The notes: a model not told the origin generated them from the letters alone. Counted from the stretch's first letter, positions 1 through 9,838 are shown. The stretch: DNA of 64,000 nt from Lachnospiraceae bacterium (GCA_022845955.1 AP025576.1:744001-808000), one strand, 5' to 3'. Made by a program: numbers and translations.

Positions 1-611
1 TTAAGGAAATTATGGTAGTGTTCTTTATTACGGCCTGTTTGGCCTTCTATATCTTTTTAATATATCGTACCGTTACAAGACGGACTTTTTACTCTAAAAA
101 TTTTAATATTTCACTTGCTATGTTATGTATGATAACATCAGCGGTGATATTGACTATACAGTTCAGCATCGTAATTTCCCTCGGTATGGTAGGTGCGCTT
201 TCCATTGTCAGATTTCGTACCGCTATTAAAGATCCGATGGATCTGGTTTTTTTGTTCTGGTCTATAAGTGTGGGAATTATCTGCGGGGCCGGCCTGGCGG
301 AGGTGGCTGTTATTTTGTCACTTATAGTTACTTTGGGAATCCTGCTGCTGGATAAAATGCCGGCAGTATCGACCCCAATGCTGCTTGTAGTTAATGCAGA
401 CAGCTGTGATGCAGAAGAGCAGATTCTTGCTGCGGTCAGGAAATACAGCAAGTATAGTAAAGTTAAATCCAGAAACATGTCAGGAAGCAAGATGAGCATG
501 ATCGTCGAACTACGGACAAAAAATGAAAGTCAGCTTATCAAAGAAGTGAACGGGCTGGAACATATGCTTTCCGTTTCCCTGTTGGCGCATGACGGCGAAG
601 CGACGTACTGA
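1..611 (+). CDS. DUF4956 family membrane protein (5' end outside window)
   Basis: The reading frame is already open at the left edge (codons before the ATG at 12 read Lys-Glu-Ile), and DUF4956 proteins usually carry some 20 to 30 more residues upstream, so the true start is probably outside the window. What is visible has a hydrophobic N-terminal half with about four membrane segments and the family hallmark GMVGALSIVRFRTAIKDP near residues 59-76. A soluble C-terminal domain of about 80 residues follows. The biochemical role of DUF4956 proteins is unknown; they often sit near polyphosphate-polymerase-like VTC-domain proteins and CotH proteins. The gene is 23 bp upstream of the YfhO-like gene, probably in one operon. 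Family assignment is confident, function is not. Confidence 0.85.
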   Translation, partial: KEIMVVFFITACLAFYIFLIYRTVTRRTFYSKNFNISLAMLCMITSAVILTIQFSIVISLGMVGALSIVRFRTAIKDPMDLVFLFWSISVGIICGAGLAEVAVILSLIVTLGILLLDKMPAVSTPMLLVVNADSCDAEEQILAAVRKYSKYSKVKSRNMSGSKMSMIVELRTKNESQLIKEVNGLEHMLSVSLLAHDGEATY

Positions 612-634
612 TAGAAAAGAAAAAGAGAAGATAA

Positions 635-2923
635 ATGAAGTCTGATAAACGTATAACTGCCATAGTGAAAAAAGGATTACATTCCGATTACCTGAAAATT
701 TTTATAATGAATTTTATGATAGCCATGCTCAGCTTTGCCCTTCTAATGATAAGGGGAAATGGTATTTTTACATTGAGTAATGATTTCAATGAACAGCAGA
801 TACCGTTTCATATGCTTGCAAATAATTCCCTGAAAAACGGCGGGTTCCTGTGGAACTGGAGTATCGATCTGGGTTCCAGTTTTGTGGGGGCGTTAGGGTT
901 TTATGTGCTGGGAAGCCCTTTCGCATGGATATCCTTTTTGTTCCCTGCCAAATATTATCCTTTTCTTGTGGGCTGGCTGTACATGATGAAATATGCGGCT
1001 GCAGGCACCCTGGCTTATGGATATATAAAGCGCTTTACAAGCAAAAAGTATGCTGCGCTGGGAGCTGTGCTGTATGCCTTTTCCGGCTTTCAGTGCGTAA
1101 ATCTTATTTTTCACCATTTTCACGATGCCGTGGCATTTTTCCCCCTTTTGTTAATCGGATATGAAAAACTGGCGAAAGAAGGGAAAAAGGGGATACTGGC
1201 ATTCGCTGTGTTTGTGAATGCTTTAGTGAATTATTACTTTTTTATTCAGGAAGTAATCTTTCTCATCCTGTATTTTTTATGCAGAGAGGGCATCCATCTA
1301 TGGAAGAAACGGAAGCTGATAGGAAGCTGTTTCGCAGAGGGGATCCTGGGAGTGGGAATGGCAGGTATCGTTTTTATCCCTTCGGTTCTCTTTACGATGC
1401 AAAATCCCCGAATTACCAGACTGCTCCCTGTGGATCATTGGATTTATTCAGGAAACAGGGATTTTTTACAGATAATACGTACCCTGCTGTTCCCGGGAGA
1501 ACTGATGTGTTCGCAGTCTTGTATTAAAGAGTATGACTGGACATCCTGGTCCGCTTACCTGCCGATGATTGGGCTTTCACTGGTTTTGTGCTATATTCTG
1601 AAAAATTGGAAAAACTGGTTGGGAAGGATTTTGCTGATTGGTATCGTCGCCACAGGGATACCCCTTATAAACAGTGCTTTTGGCATGTTTTCGGATACGA
1701 ATTATCATCGGTGGCTGTATATGCTTATTTTATTAATGAGCCTGGCTTCAGCCATAGTTATGGAAAACAGAAAAGACTACCCGATAAAGAAGGTATCCTT
1801 TCTCCTGTTTCTATTTATGTGTTTTATAACAATCGGCTCTTTTTGGTGGTCTGAAAACAAATTTCAGCTCATATATCAGCCCAAGGTATTCCTTGTCTGG
1901 TCAATAACCGGGATCATGGGTGTTCTGCTGACATGTTTGATCACTTTTGGGATAATGAAAGAGAGAAGTTACTTTTTCTGTATGTGCTGCGCTGTGATAA
2001 GCTTCAGCATATTTACAACAGGATATACGGCAGAACTCTATCACCGGATTTCAACGCAGACGTCTCAGCAGTACTATAGCCGGATCATGGCCTTTCAGGA
2101 TTTTACGCTGCCGGATGACCGCTACCGCCTGGACAGCAGCGATAATACATTGCTTATGACAGCATCTTTGCCGGGAACAGGTTCTTTCACTTCCATGGTA
2201 AATGCATCCATTTATGACTTTTATGAAGCGTTGGGTACCTCCAGGCCGGTATTTACACCGGAAACACCGGAGGGAACACGGGAACTGTTGGGAGGGAAGT
2301 ATTATGTTTCTACGGAAATAGAGGAAGGCACCCGGTATTTGCAAAAAGTGAGCAGTTCGGATAAGGATTACTATTTATATGAATATGACTTGGCTGTACC
2401 TATAGGAAGTGCATATAATATGTATATGACAAGCTCGGACTTTTTGCAGCTGCCCAATGAAATCCGCCCTGCCGCGATGCTGAAATGCATTATTGTTTCA
2501 GATGACGAGGAATATAAAGTATCGGCAGTACTTCAAAAATATGATCCACACAGAGAAGGGGAAATAACTACAGAAAAAATAGAAAAATATGTGCAGGAAA
2601 GGAACCGGGAAGCTTCCGAAACACTGGAAAAAAGCACGGGCGGCTTTGCGTGTACCATATCCGCAGATAAGAAGAAATATGCCTTTTTCAGCGTACCATT
2701 CGATAAAGGATATAAAGCCTATGTAAATGGCAAAAAGGTTGAAATCCTTAATACAAACGGGATGATGGCAATTCCTCTGGAAAACGGGTTAAATGAAATA
2801 AAATTTGTGTATATAAATTATGATTTAATAACAGGTCTGATTTCTACGATAGTTTTCTTTGTATTGTGGATAGTATATAAAAGGGGAGGAAGATTAAGAT
2901 CAGTAAAAGGGGAGGAAAATTAA
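635..2923 (+). CDS. YfhO-like multi-pass membrane protein (GT-C type)
   Basis: A 762-residue integral membrane protein. About a dozen hydrophobic segments fill residues 20-470, followed by an extracytoplasmic domain (about 480-720) and a last membrane helix near 735-755. The acidic first outer loop (SNDFNEQQIPF) and overall layout match the Bacillus YfhO family, thought to transfer sugars from polyprenyl-phosphate donors onto cell-envelope polymers (GT-C fold). The start is an ATG after a purine-rich AAAGAGAAG site. The C-terminal codons and stop lie in a 26-bp tandem duplication (see 2879-2930). The substrate cannot be read from the sequence. Confidence 0.8.
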   Translation: MKSDKRITAIVKKGLHSDYLKIFIMNFMIAMLSFALLMIRGNGIFTLSNDFNEQQIPFHMLANNSLKNGGFLWNWSIDLGSSFVGALGFYVLGSPFAWISFLFPAKYYPFLVGWLYMMKYAAAGTLAYGYIKRFTSKKYAALGAVLYAFSGFQCVNLIFHHFHDAVAFFPLLLIGYEKLAKEGKKGILAFAVFVNALVNYYFFIQEVIFLILYFLCREGIHLWKKRKLIGSCFAEGILGVGMAGIVFIPSVLFTMQNPRITRLLPVDHWIYSGNRDFLQIIRTLLFPGELMCSQSCIKEYDWTSWSAYLPMIGLSLVLCYILKNWKNWLGRILLIGIVATGIPLINSAFGMFSDTNYHRWLYMLILLMSLASAIVMENRKDYPIKKVSFLLFLFMCFITIGSFWWSENKFQLIYQPKVFLVWSITGIMGVLLTCLITFGIMKERSYFFCMCCAVISFSIFTTGYTAELYHRISTQTSQQYYSRIMAFQDFTLPDDRYRLDSSDNTLLMTASLPGTGSFTSMVNASIYDFYEALGTSRPVFTPETPEGTRELLGGKYYVSTEIEEGTRYLQKVSSSDKDYYLYEYDLAVPIGSAYNMYMTSSDFLQLPNEIRPAAMLKCIIVSDDEEYKVSAVLQKYDPHREGEITTEKIEKYVQERNREASETLEKSTGGFACTISADKKKYAFFSVPFDKGYKAYVNGKKVEILNTNGMMAIPLENGLNEIKFVYINYDLITGLISTIVFFVLWIVYKRGGRLRSVKGEEN

Positions 2924-2930
2924 AATCAGC
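2879..2930 (+). repeat. 26-bp imperfect tandem duplication over a stop codon
   Basis: Units 2879-2904 and 2905-2930 differ at three positions. Each holds a GGGGAGGA core. The stop of the YfhO-like gene lies in the second unit, so because 26 is not a multiple of three the duplication has altered the C-terminal tail of that protein. Confidence 0.8.
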
Positions 2931-3000
2931 AGTTGAGGTGGAATAATCAGCTATGATATGATAAAATAGTAAAACTACTGAATAAAGAAAGAAGCAGTGA

Positions 3001-4551
3001 ATGGGACGAGTAAAATATGCGGCCAGAAATATTCTGTTTGGTTATGTCAGTAATATTATAACGCTGCTGCTGAACGCAGGTTTGCGTTATGTGTTTATTA
3101 TGCGTCTGGATGAGACTCTTTTGGGGATTAACAGCACGTATACCAATATTTTGTCTGTACTATCCCTGGCGGAATTAGGAGTTGGTACTGCTATAAATTT
3201 CAGCCTCTATGCTCCTGTTGCCAGGCATGACAAAGAGAAAATAAAAGCTTATATGCAGTTTTATAAAAAGGCTTACCGAATGATTGCTATAATTGTGGCA
3301 GCGGTAGGTCTGATTTTAGTTCCTTTTCTTAAATATATTATTAAAGATCCGGTTGGTATTGACAGTAATCAGGACCTAATTAATTTTTACCTTATTTTCC
3401 TGTTTAACACAGTGAGTTCTTATTTTGTGGCGTATAAGTACAGCTTACCAAATGCAGAACAGAAAAATTATATCCAGTCAAACGTTATTACAATAACCAA
3501 AATAACAACGACATTGGTCCAGATCATTGTAATTCTGGCCACTTCGAGTTTTTATGGCTATTTAATTTCCGCATCAGTTATAGAGCTGGCTCAAAAGATT
3601 TTTGCAAATATTTATCTTAATCATAAATATCCTTTTTTAAAAGAACAAAATGTGGAAAAACTTTCTAAAGAGGAAACTACCGATATAAAGAGGAAAACAG
3701 GTGCACTTGTCTGCCATAAGGTAGGGGATGTTGCACGGCTTCAGACAGATTCCATAATAATTTCCGGATTTATCAATGTAGCTATGTCGGGTGTGGTAGA
3801 TAATTATAACCTGGTTATATCTTCCGTATCCAATTTTGTTAATATTATATTCAATTCGGTGATATCAAGCTTTGGAAATCTGATAGCAACAGAGTCGAAA
3901 GAGAAGCAGTACAGTATGTTTTGCATTTACCGGTTTTTTGCCTCTTGGATTTATGGTTTTTCAGCAGTGGGCTTTTATATTTTACTGACTCCGTTAATCC
4001 GGCTGTGGCTTGGCGATAAATGGATGCTTCCCGGAGCCGTTACAGCAGCCATATTGATAGATTATTATTTTAAAGGGGAACGTGTGGTATTATCTAATTT
4101 TAAAACGGCAGCGGGAGTGTTTGAACAGGACAAATATCTGCCTCTGGTTCAGGGGGCGGTAAATCTCGTTATCTCCATAGTCCTCGTCAGAAGGATCGGA
4201 TTGGTTGGAGTATATATAGGAACGATTATATCAGGCCTGCTGGCCAATTTTATCAGGCCTGTAATTATATACAGAGTGTGTTTTGAAAGAAAGGCGGCAG
4301 GTTACTTTATTGATGCGGTTAAGTATATAGCAGTTATTCTGCTGGCAGGTGCCTTTTGCATAGTATGCAGAAATATTTTTCCGGAGAATTTAACTATTCT
4401 TTCCTTTATCGTTATGGCGGTAATTATTTCTGTGATTTTTAATAGTGTATTTCTTCTGTTTTTCAGCAGAACGAATGAATTTAAATATTTATATGGCATG
4501 TTTAAAGAAAGATATCTTCAATGGCAGGCAAATGGCGTAAATAAAAAATAA
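3001..4551 (+). CDS. Polysaccharide flippase, Wzx/MATE-like
   Basis: A 516-residue protein with 12 to 14 predicted hydrophobic segments. The N-terminus (ARNILFGYVSNIITLLLNAG) is typical of the oligosaccharidyl-lipid flippases of the MOP superfamily found in Gram-positive capsule and teuronic-type loci. It is likely to move the undecaprenyl-pyrophosphate-linked repeat unit across the membrane. It lies 77 bp after the YfhO-like gene and 21 bp before the GT26-GT4 fusion, in an evident operon. A second, unrelated export candidate (PglK-like ABC protein, 30907-32673) is present further along, so the division of labour is open. Confidence 0.88.
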   Translation: MGRVKYAARNILFGYVSNIITLLLNAGLRYVFIMRLDETLLGINSTYTNILSVLSLAELGVGTAINFSLYAPVARHDKEKIKAYMQFYKKAYRMIAIIVAAVGLILVPFLKYIIKDPVGIDSNQDLINFYLIFLFNTVSSYFVAYKYSLPNAEQKNYIQSNVITITKITTTLVQIIVILATSSFYGYLISASVIELAQKIFANIYLNHKYPFLKEQNVEKLSKEETTDIKRKTGALVCHKVGDVARLQTDSIIISGFINVAMSGVVDNYNLVISSVSNFVNIIFNSVISSFGNLIATESKEKQYSMFCIYRFFASWIYGFSAVGFYILLTPLIRLWLGDKWMLPGAVTAAILIDYYFKGERVVLSNFKTAAGVFEQDKYLPLVQGAVNLVISIVLVRRIGLVGVYIGTIISGLLANFIRPVIIYRVCFERKAAGYFIDAVKYIAVILLAGAFCIVCRNIFPENLTILSFIVMAVIISVIFNSVFLLFFSRTNEFKYLYGMFKERYLQWQANGVNKK

Positions 4552-4572
4552 GTCGGTCTAAAGGAAAAATGT

Positions 4573-6558
4573 ATGGCAGCAGAATTAGAATATTGCAGTA
4601 TTTTGGGAACTCACATAAATGTGACAGATATGGACAAGACAGTGAATTATATTCAGCAGCATCTGGAGGAACTCAAGGGACACTATATCTGTGTTTCTAA
4701 TGTCCATACTACGGTTACTGCGTATAGGGATGAGGAGTATCGGGAAATACAGAATGGCGCGGCTATGAATATTCCGGACGGAAAGCCATTGTCTATTGTG
4801 CAAAGAAAAGCGGGGTTTAAAGAGGCTGGCCGGGTACCGGGTCCGGATTTGATGCCGGCAATTTTTCGTATGTCTGCTAAAATGGGTTATCGGCATTATT
4901 TTTATGGAAGCAAACCGGAAACATTGGAGTCACTTGAGAAAAAGCTCACCAGGGAATACCCGGGACTAAATATTGTGGGTATGTATTCTCCTCCCTTTCG
5001 GCCAATGACAGAAGCGGAGGATAAACAGATCGTGGAAGAAATAAATGATTCTAAACCTGATTTTATCTGGGTTGGCCTGGGGGCTCCTAAGCAGGAAAAA
5101 TGGATGGCAGCGCATGACGGTAAGGTCTGCGGCGTTATGCTTGGTGTTGGAGCGGGTTTCGATTTCCATGCGGGAACAATCAAAAGGGCTCCGTTGTGGA
5201 TGCAGGAGTATTGTATGGAATGGCTGTTTCGGATTGGACAGGATCCGAAAAGGCTTTTGGGGAGATATCTGGATACGAATTTTTCTTTTGTATATTATCT
5301 GTTTAAAGAAGGCATAAGAGGAAAGAAAGGTATTGATGCCCAGGCTCAAAATGAGAATACTATGACAGCGGGCCGGCCCTTTACGCATGCAGGGAAAAAG
5401 GGGAAGCCTTACCGCATCGCTATGATAGGACATAAAAGGATACCATCCAGAGAGGGCGGTGTGGAAATAGTAGTGGATGAACTCTCTACCAGGATGGTAA
5501 AATTAGGATGTGAAGTAGATGCTTATAATAGATATGGAAAACACATTGCAGGAAAGAAATACGATCAACGAAGAGGCAGATATTACAGCGGGATACGATT
5601 AATAACAATTCCTACCCCTCAGAGCAGTGCCCTTAATGCAATTGTATATTCTTTTTTTGCGACGGTCAGGTCGTTGTTCGGAAGATATGATGTTATACAT
5701 TTTCATGCGGAGGGACCCTGTACTATGATTTGGATCCCTAAATTTTTTGGAATCCGGGTAATAGCAACCATACATGGATTAGATTGGCAGCGATCCAAAT
5801 GGGGTAACTTTGCGTCAAAGGTATTAAAGTTCGGAGAGCAGATGGCGGCAAGGTATGCGGATGAAATCATAGTGCTTTCAAAAAATATGCAGGAATATTT
5901 TCAAAATGAATATGGTAGACAAACAATTTTTATCCCTAATGGAATAAATAGGCCGGGTTATACAGCACCCAAGGAAATAAAAGAGCGATATGGATTAGAC
6001 AAAGATGAATATATTCTTTTTTTAGCTCGTTTAGTGCCGGAAAAAGGAATACATTATTTAATAGAAGCATTTGAACAAATAAGTACAGATAAGAAGTTGG
6101 TTATTGCTGGAGGAGCAAGTCATTCTTTCGAATATATGAAGCAGATAACCGAAATGGCTGCCAGGGATGAACGCGTAATCATGCCGGGGTTTGTGTCTGG
6201 AAATTTGCTGGATGAGTTTTTTTCAAATGCTTATGTATTTGTTTTGCCAAGCGATGTGGAAGGTATGGCGGTAAGCCTGTTGGAGGCTATGAGCTATGGA
6301 AATTGCTGTATTATAAGTGATATCGAAGAAAATACGGAAGTAGCCGGAAAACATGCTGTTACCTTTCAAAAAGGGAGTGTTATCGACCTGAAAAAGAAAC
6401 TGGAATTTTTAATTAACCATCCTGAAGAAGTGGATAAATGCAAGCAGGGAGTACAGGATTATGTGTGCGGCAGGCATAACTGGGATCAAGTAGTGGAGAA
6501 AACATTGGAAGTATATTGCGGTCAGGAGGAAAAGGATGCGGATTTTAATAGTAAATAA
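4573..6558 (+). CDS. Fused glycosyltransferase: GT26 (WecG/TagA/CpsF) + GT4
   Basis: A 661-residue protein with two catalytic modules. Residues about 1-250 are a WecG/TagA/CpsF domain: MNIPDGKPL near residue 56, then PDFIWVGLGAPKQEKW, with the usual family length. A hydrophilic linker of about 25 residues (251-277) leads into a GT4-type GT-B domain, about 280-655, starting IAMIGHKRIPSREGGVE and carrying the GT4 E-x7-E element EGMAVSLLE near 560. GT26 enzymes add the second sugar to a lipid-linked primer and GT4 enzymes extend it, so the fusion may carry out two consecutive steps. The 3' end overlaps the next glycosyltransferase by 23 bp. An AAGGAAA site precedes the ATG. Confidence 0.88.
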   Translation: MAAELEYCSILGTHINVTDMDKTVNYIQQHLEELKGHYICVSNVHTTVTAYRDEEYREIQNGAAMNIPDGKPLSIVQRKAGFKEAGRVPGPDLMPAIFRMSAKMGYRHYFYGSKPETLESLEKKLTREYPGLNIVGMYSPPFRPMTEAEDKQIVEEINDSKPDFIWVGLGAPKQEKWMAAHDGKVCGVMLGVGAGFDFHAGTIKRAPLWMQEYCMEWLFRIGQDPKRLLGRYLDTNFSFVYYLFKEGIRGKKGIDAQAQNENTMTAGRPFTHAGKKGKPYRIAMIGHKRIPSREGGVEIVVDELSTRMVKLGCEVDAYNRYGKHIAGKKYDQRRGRYYSGIRLITIPTPQSSALNAIVYSFFATVRSLFGRYDVIHFHAEGPCTMIWIPKFFGIRVIATIHGLDWQRSKWGNFASKVLKFGEQMAARYADEIIVLSKNMQEYFQNEYGRQTIFIPNGINRPGYTAPKEIKERYGLDKDEYILFLARLVPEKGIHYLIEAFEQISTDKKLVIAGGASHSFEYMKQITEMAARDERVIMPGFVSGNLLDEFFSNAYVFVLPSDVEGMAVSLLEAMSYGNCCIISDIEENTEVAGKHAVTFQKGSVIDLKKKLEFLINHPEEVDKCKQGVQDYVCGRHNWDQVVEKTLEVYCGQEEKDADFNSK

Positions 6559-7756
6559 ATTCCTATATCCCAATGGAGGATCCGAGACCTATATATTTAA
6601 GATTGGCAGTCAATTGCAAAAAATGGGACATGCTGTACAGTATTTTGGTATGGACCATAAAGAAAGAATTGTTGGAAATCATGCGGAGAGTTATACACAA
6701 AATATGGATTTTCATACAGGAAGAATAAATAAGTTATTATATCCGTTTCGTATTATTTATTCTGTGGAGGCCAGAAAAAAAATAAGAAAGGTTTTAGAAG
6801 ATTTTAAGCCGGATGTAGTCCATTTAAATAATTTTAATTTTCAACTTAGCCCTTCTATTATTTATGAAATACGATCCTTTGAAAGAAGAAGCGGTAATAA
6901 AATCAAAATAATATTTACTGCGCATGATTATCAGCTGATTTGCCCGAATCATTTATTACAGATTCCTTCCACAGGGGAATTATGTTGTAAATGTATCAAT
7001 GGGAAATTTAGAGAATGCACGAAAAATAAATGTATTCATGGCTCCAAAGTAAAAAGTATGCTTGGAACAATAGAAGCTTATCTATACAGGTGGTTAAAAA
7101 CATACAAGGAAATTGATTTGACTATCTGTCCTAGCCATTTTATGAAAGAAAAACTTAGTAATCATCCGGATTTAAAGGAAAAATTAGTAGTTCTTCATAA
7201 CTTTGCAGAAAGAGAGGAAGAGGTTAAGGTACCCAAAAAAGATTACGTATTGTATTTGGGGCGTTTTTGTAAAGAGAAAGGGGTACTTACTTTATTACAG
7301 GTATGCGATAATTTAAGCTCTGTCCCGTTTGTATTTGCAGGAAATGGCCCCTTACTGGAACAGGTAAAAAAAAGGCAGAATATTGCGTATGCAGGTTTTT
7401 TGAGTGGAGAAGAATTATACAGGACAATTGCTGCTGCACGGTTTACGGTTTTTCCTTCTGAATGGTATGAAAACTGTCCATTTACTGTAATGGAATCTCA
7501 AATTTATGGTACTCCGGTAATTGCATCTGATGCAGGAGGAACGCCTGAATTGGTACAAGACGGGATTACGGGTGATATATTCAGACATGGTAACATGAAT
7601 GAATTGACAGATAAAATTACAAATTTGTGGGAAGACAAATCTAAATTGAACTATTATACAAATAATTGTCAGAATATAAGATTTGACACAATAGAGCAGT
7701 ATTGTAAAAAACTGATCCTTTTATACCGGAAGGAAGAAAAAAATAGTAAGGAGTAA
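6536..7756 (+). CDS. GT4 family glycosyltransferase
   Basis: 406 residues with a GT-B layout. The N-terminal Rossmann-like half begins MRILIVNKFLYPNGGSETYI, with the glycine-rich loop common in GT4 enzymes. The C-terminal nucleotide-sugar-binding half has LYLGRFCKEKGVLTLL and the E-x7-E motif ENCPFTVME near residue 320. A cysteine cluster (ICPNHLL, CCKCINGKFRECTKNKC, about 140-165) is seen in a subset of GT4 enzymes and may bind metal. The gene starts inside the end of the GT26-GT4 fusion, so the two are translationally coupled. Donor and acceptor are unknown. Confidence 0.88.
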   Translation: MRILIVNKFLYPNGGSETYIFKIGSQLQKMGHAVQYFGMDHKERIVGNHAESYTQNMDFHTGRINKLLYPFRIIYSVEARKKIRKVLEDFKPDVVHLNNFNFQLSPSIIYEIRSFERRSGNKIKIIFTAHDYQLICPNHLLQIPSTGELCCKCINGKFRECTKNKCIHGSKVKSMLGTIEAYLYRWLKTYKEIDLTICPSHFMKEKLSNHPDLKEKLVVLHNFAEREEEVKVPKKDYVLYLGRFCKEKGVLTLLQVCDNLSSVPFVFAGNGPLLEQVKKRQNIAYAGFLSGEELYRTIAAARFTVFPSEWYENCPFTVMESQIYGTPVIASDAGGTPELVQDGITGDIFRHGNMNELTDKITNLWEDKSKLNYYTNNCQNIRFDTIEQYCKKLILLYRKEEKNSKE

Positions 7757-7761
7757 TTTTT

Positions 7762-8817
7762 ATGAGAGTAGTTCATATGGATTCCGGATTGGGTAATCAA
7801 ATGCTTGACTATGCGGAATATCTCGCAATTAAGCAAATGAATCCGGACAGTGAATGTTATCTGGAAAATATGATCTATGAACTTCCTCATGTGCCGGGGA
7901 TGTTTTCACAATGGAACGGATATGAACTGGAACGTATCTTTGGAGTACATGTTCCCAATATAAAAGAAATAATTGATGGAGAAAGTTGGGATAAGGTATT
8001 AAAATCCCTAGAGCAAAGTCAGTTTTGGCAAGAACACTGGAATTTTGCACCATATATTACAAAAGCCTTGAAAGATGAGGCAGGAATAACACTTAGCAAC
8101 TGTATTGCCCCATATTCCGATTTGGCAGAAAAAAAAGATATATCAGGCAGGTTAAGATATTATTTATCCCTGTTTTTTAAAACCCGAATTGGTTATCATG
8201 TGAAAAGAATTCTTAGAAAAGTAATGGCAGAAAGTATTATCCGGAAAGAAAATGAAACTTATAATGTATTCCAGAAATATGAGGATAATGTGTTTATAGG
8301 TCATTCTCTTGCGTTTCGGTTTAAAGGATTTGGATTGGAAAAGATGGAGGAGCAGATCAGAGATGCCTTTACATTCCCTCAGATAACAGAACAAAGAAAT
8401 ATTGACATTATGAAGAAGATCCGAGCGACTCAATCGGTTGCTATACATGCAAGAAGAAGCGATTTATTATCTGTAAATGGATATTGTTATAAATATGGAT
8501 TTTTTAAAAGGTCTATCAAGTATATAAAAAAGCATGTGGATAATCCGGTTTTCTTTTTCTTCTGTGATGAAAAAAGTATAGGGTGGTGTGAAGAAAATGA
8601 AAAAGTATTCGGTCTGGATTTTAAAAAGGATAAAGTTTATTTTGTGGATTGGAACAGTGGAGATGAGAGCTTCCGCGATATGCAATTAATGGCAGAGTGT
8701 AAGCATAATGTTTTTACAGAAAGTTCTTTTGGCTTTTGGGGAGCTTTTTTGAACAAAAATCCGAAAAAAATTACATGTGCTCCGGATCCTCTGATTGTTG
8801 CTACAAATAGTTTTTAA
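7762..8817 (+). CDS. GT11 family (alpha-1,2-fucosyltransferase-like)
   Basis: 351 residues. The N-terminus MDSGLGNQMLDYAEYLA matches the GT11 GLGNQMFQYA signature. The donor-binding motif HARRSD is at residues 229-234. The late motif CKHNVFTESSFGFWGAFLN resembles the family's C-x-HNI-x-x-STFSWW-x-AWL block. GT11 enzymes transfer L-fucose from GDP-fucose to a C2 hydroxyl. No GDP-fucose synthesis genes are in the window, so the donor is either made elsewhere or is a different sugar. It lies 5 bp after the GT4 gene, in the same operon. Confidence 0.85.
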   Translation: MRVVHMDSGLGNQMLDYAEYLAIKQMNPDSECYLENMIYELPHVPGMFSQWNGYELERIFGVHVPNIKEIIDGESWDKVLKSLEQSQFWQEHWNFAPYITKALKDEAGITLSNCIAPYSDLAEKKDISGRLRYYLSLFFKTRIGYHVKRILRKVMAESIIRKENETYNVFQKYEDNVFIGHSLAFRFKGFGLEKMEEQIRDAFTFPQITEQRNIDIMKKIRATQSVAIHARRSDLLSVNGYCYKYGFFKRSIKYIKKHVDNPVFFFFCDEKSIGWCEENEKVFGLDFKKDKVYFVDWNSGDESFRDMQLMAECKHNVFTESSFGFWGAFLNKNPKKITCAPDPLIVATNSF

Positions 8818-8839
8818 TAGATGGAAGGAGAAGTTAGTT

Positions 8840-9838
8840 ATGTCTAAAAGAAAGTTATATGGCACTGTTATTGTAACATATCGCTGCAATGCCAGATGTA
8901 ATATGTGCGACTGTTTTAAGGATCCCACCAAGCCGAGTGAGGAAATTACACTGGGGGATATAAAAAAATTACCTGAAATGGCTTTCACTAACATAACAGG
9001 GGGAGAGCCTTTTATCCGGCAGGATATTCCAGATATAGTCAGGGAACTATATAAGAAATCAGATCGTATAGTTATTTCTACAAACGGATATTTTACAGAT
9101 CGCATCATTGCATTATGTAAAGAATTTCCCAAGGTTGGTATCCGTATTAGTATTGAAGGCTTGCAAGAAACCAACGATAAAATCAGAGGAATTCCGGATG
9201 GATTTAACAGAGGATATACTACATTGAAAACACTGGTGGAAATGGGGCATCCTGATGTTGGCTTCGGAATGACTGTGCAGGATATGAACTGTGAAGATCT
9301 TGTTCCATTATATAATATAGCAAATGAAATGGGGATGGAGTTCGCTACGGCTACTCTTCATAATTCGTTTTATTTCAGAAAAACGGATAACAAAATAGAT
9401 AACAAGAAAAAGGTAGCAGAGAACTTTGAAAAATTAATTAATGAATTGTTGAAAAGTAATTCACCTAAAAAGTGGTTCCGAGCGTATTTTAATCATGGTT
9501 TGATTAATTATATATATGGTAACAAAAGGCTGCTTCCATGTGATATGTCCAGCAATGCATTTTTCATTGATCCCTTTTGCGATGTTATTCCATGCAATGG
9601 AATGGAAAAAAAGGCTGTTATGGGCAATCTGAGGGAACAAAGCTGGGAAGAATTATGGAATTCTCCGCAGGCAGAAAGGGTACGGGAATGTACAAGGAAA
9701 TGTGACAGAAATTGCTGGATGATTGGCAGTGCTTCTCCGGCGATGCATAAATATATCTGGGTACCCGGATGGTGGGTTATCAGGCATAAGTTTTTGAAGA
9801 GAGGGAAATATAGCTTGTCGGAGAATTTTAAAGAATGA
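8840..9838 (+). CDS. Radical SAM protein with SPASM-like C-terminus
   Basis: 332 residues from the ATG at 8840, chosen because GGAAGGAG at 8823-8830 is well placed; the frame is open 15 codons further up but overlaps the GT11 gene. The radical SAM cluster motif C-x3-C-x2-C (CNARCNMC) is at residues 16-23 and is followed by the glycine-rich NITGGEPF. The C-terminal part has a cysteine-rich SPASM-type region (LPCD, DVIPCNGME, then CTRKCDRNCW) likely to hold auxiliary iron-sulfur clusters. It is the last gene before the IS110 element. Radical SAM/SPASM enzymes in glycan loci may oxidise or rearrange sugars, but no specific reaction can be assigned. Confidence 0.85.
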   Translation: MSKRKLYGTVIVTYRCNARCNMCDCFKDPTKPSEEITLGDIKKLPEMAFTNITGGEPFIRQDIPDIVRELYKKSDRIVISTNGYFTDRIIALCKEFPKVGIRISIEGLQETNDKIRGIPDGFNRGYTTLKTLVEMGHPDVGFGMTVQDMNCEDLVPLYNIANEMGMEFATATLHNSFYFRKTDNKIDNKKKVAENFEKLINELLKSNSPKKWFRAYFNHGLINYIYGNKRLLPCDMSSNAFFIDPFCDVIPCNGMEKKAVMGNLREQSWEELWNSPQAERVRECTRKCDRNCWMIGSASPAMHKYIWVPGWWVIRHKFLKRGKYSLSENFKE

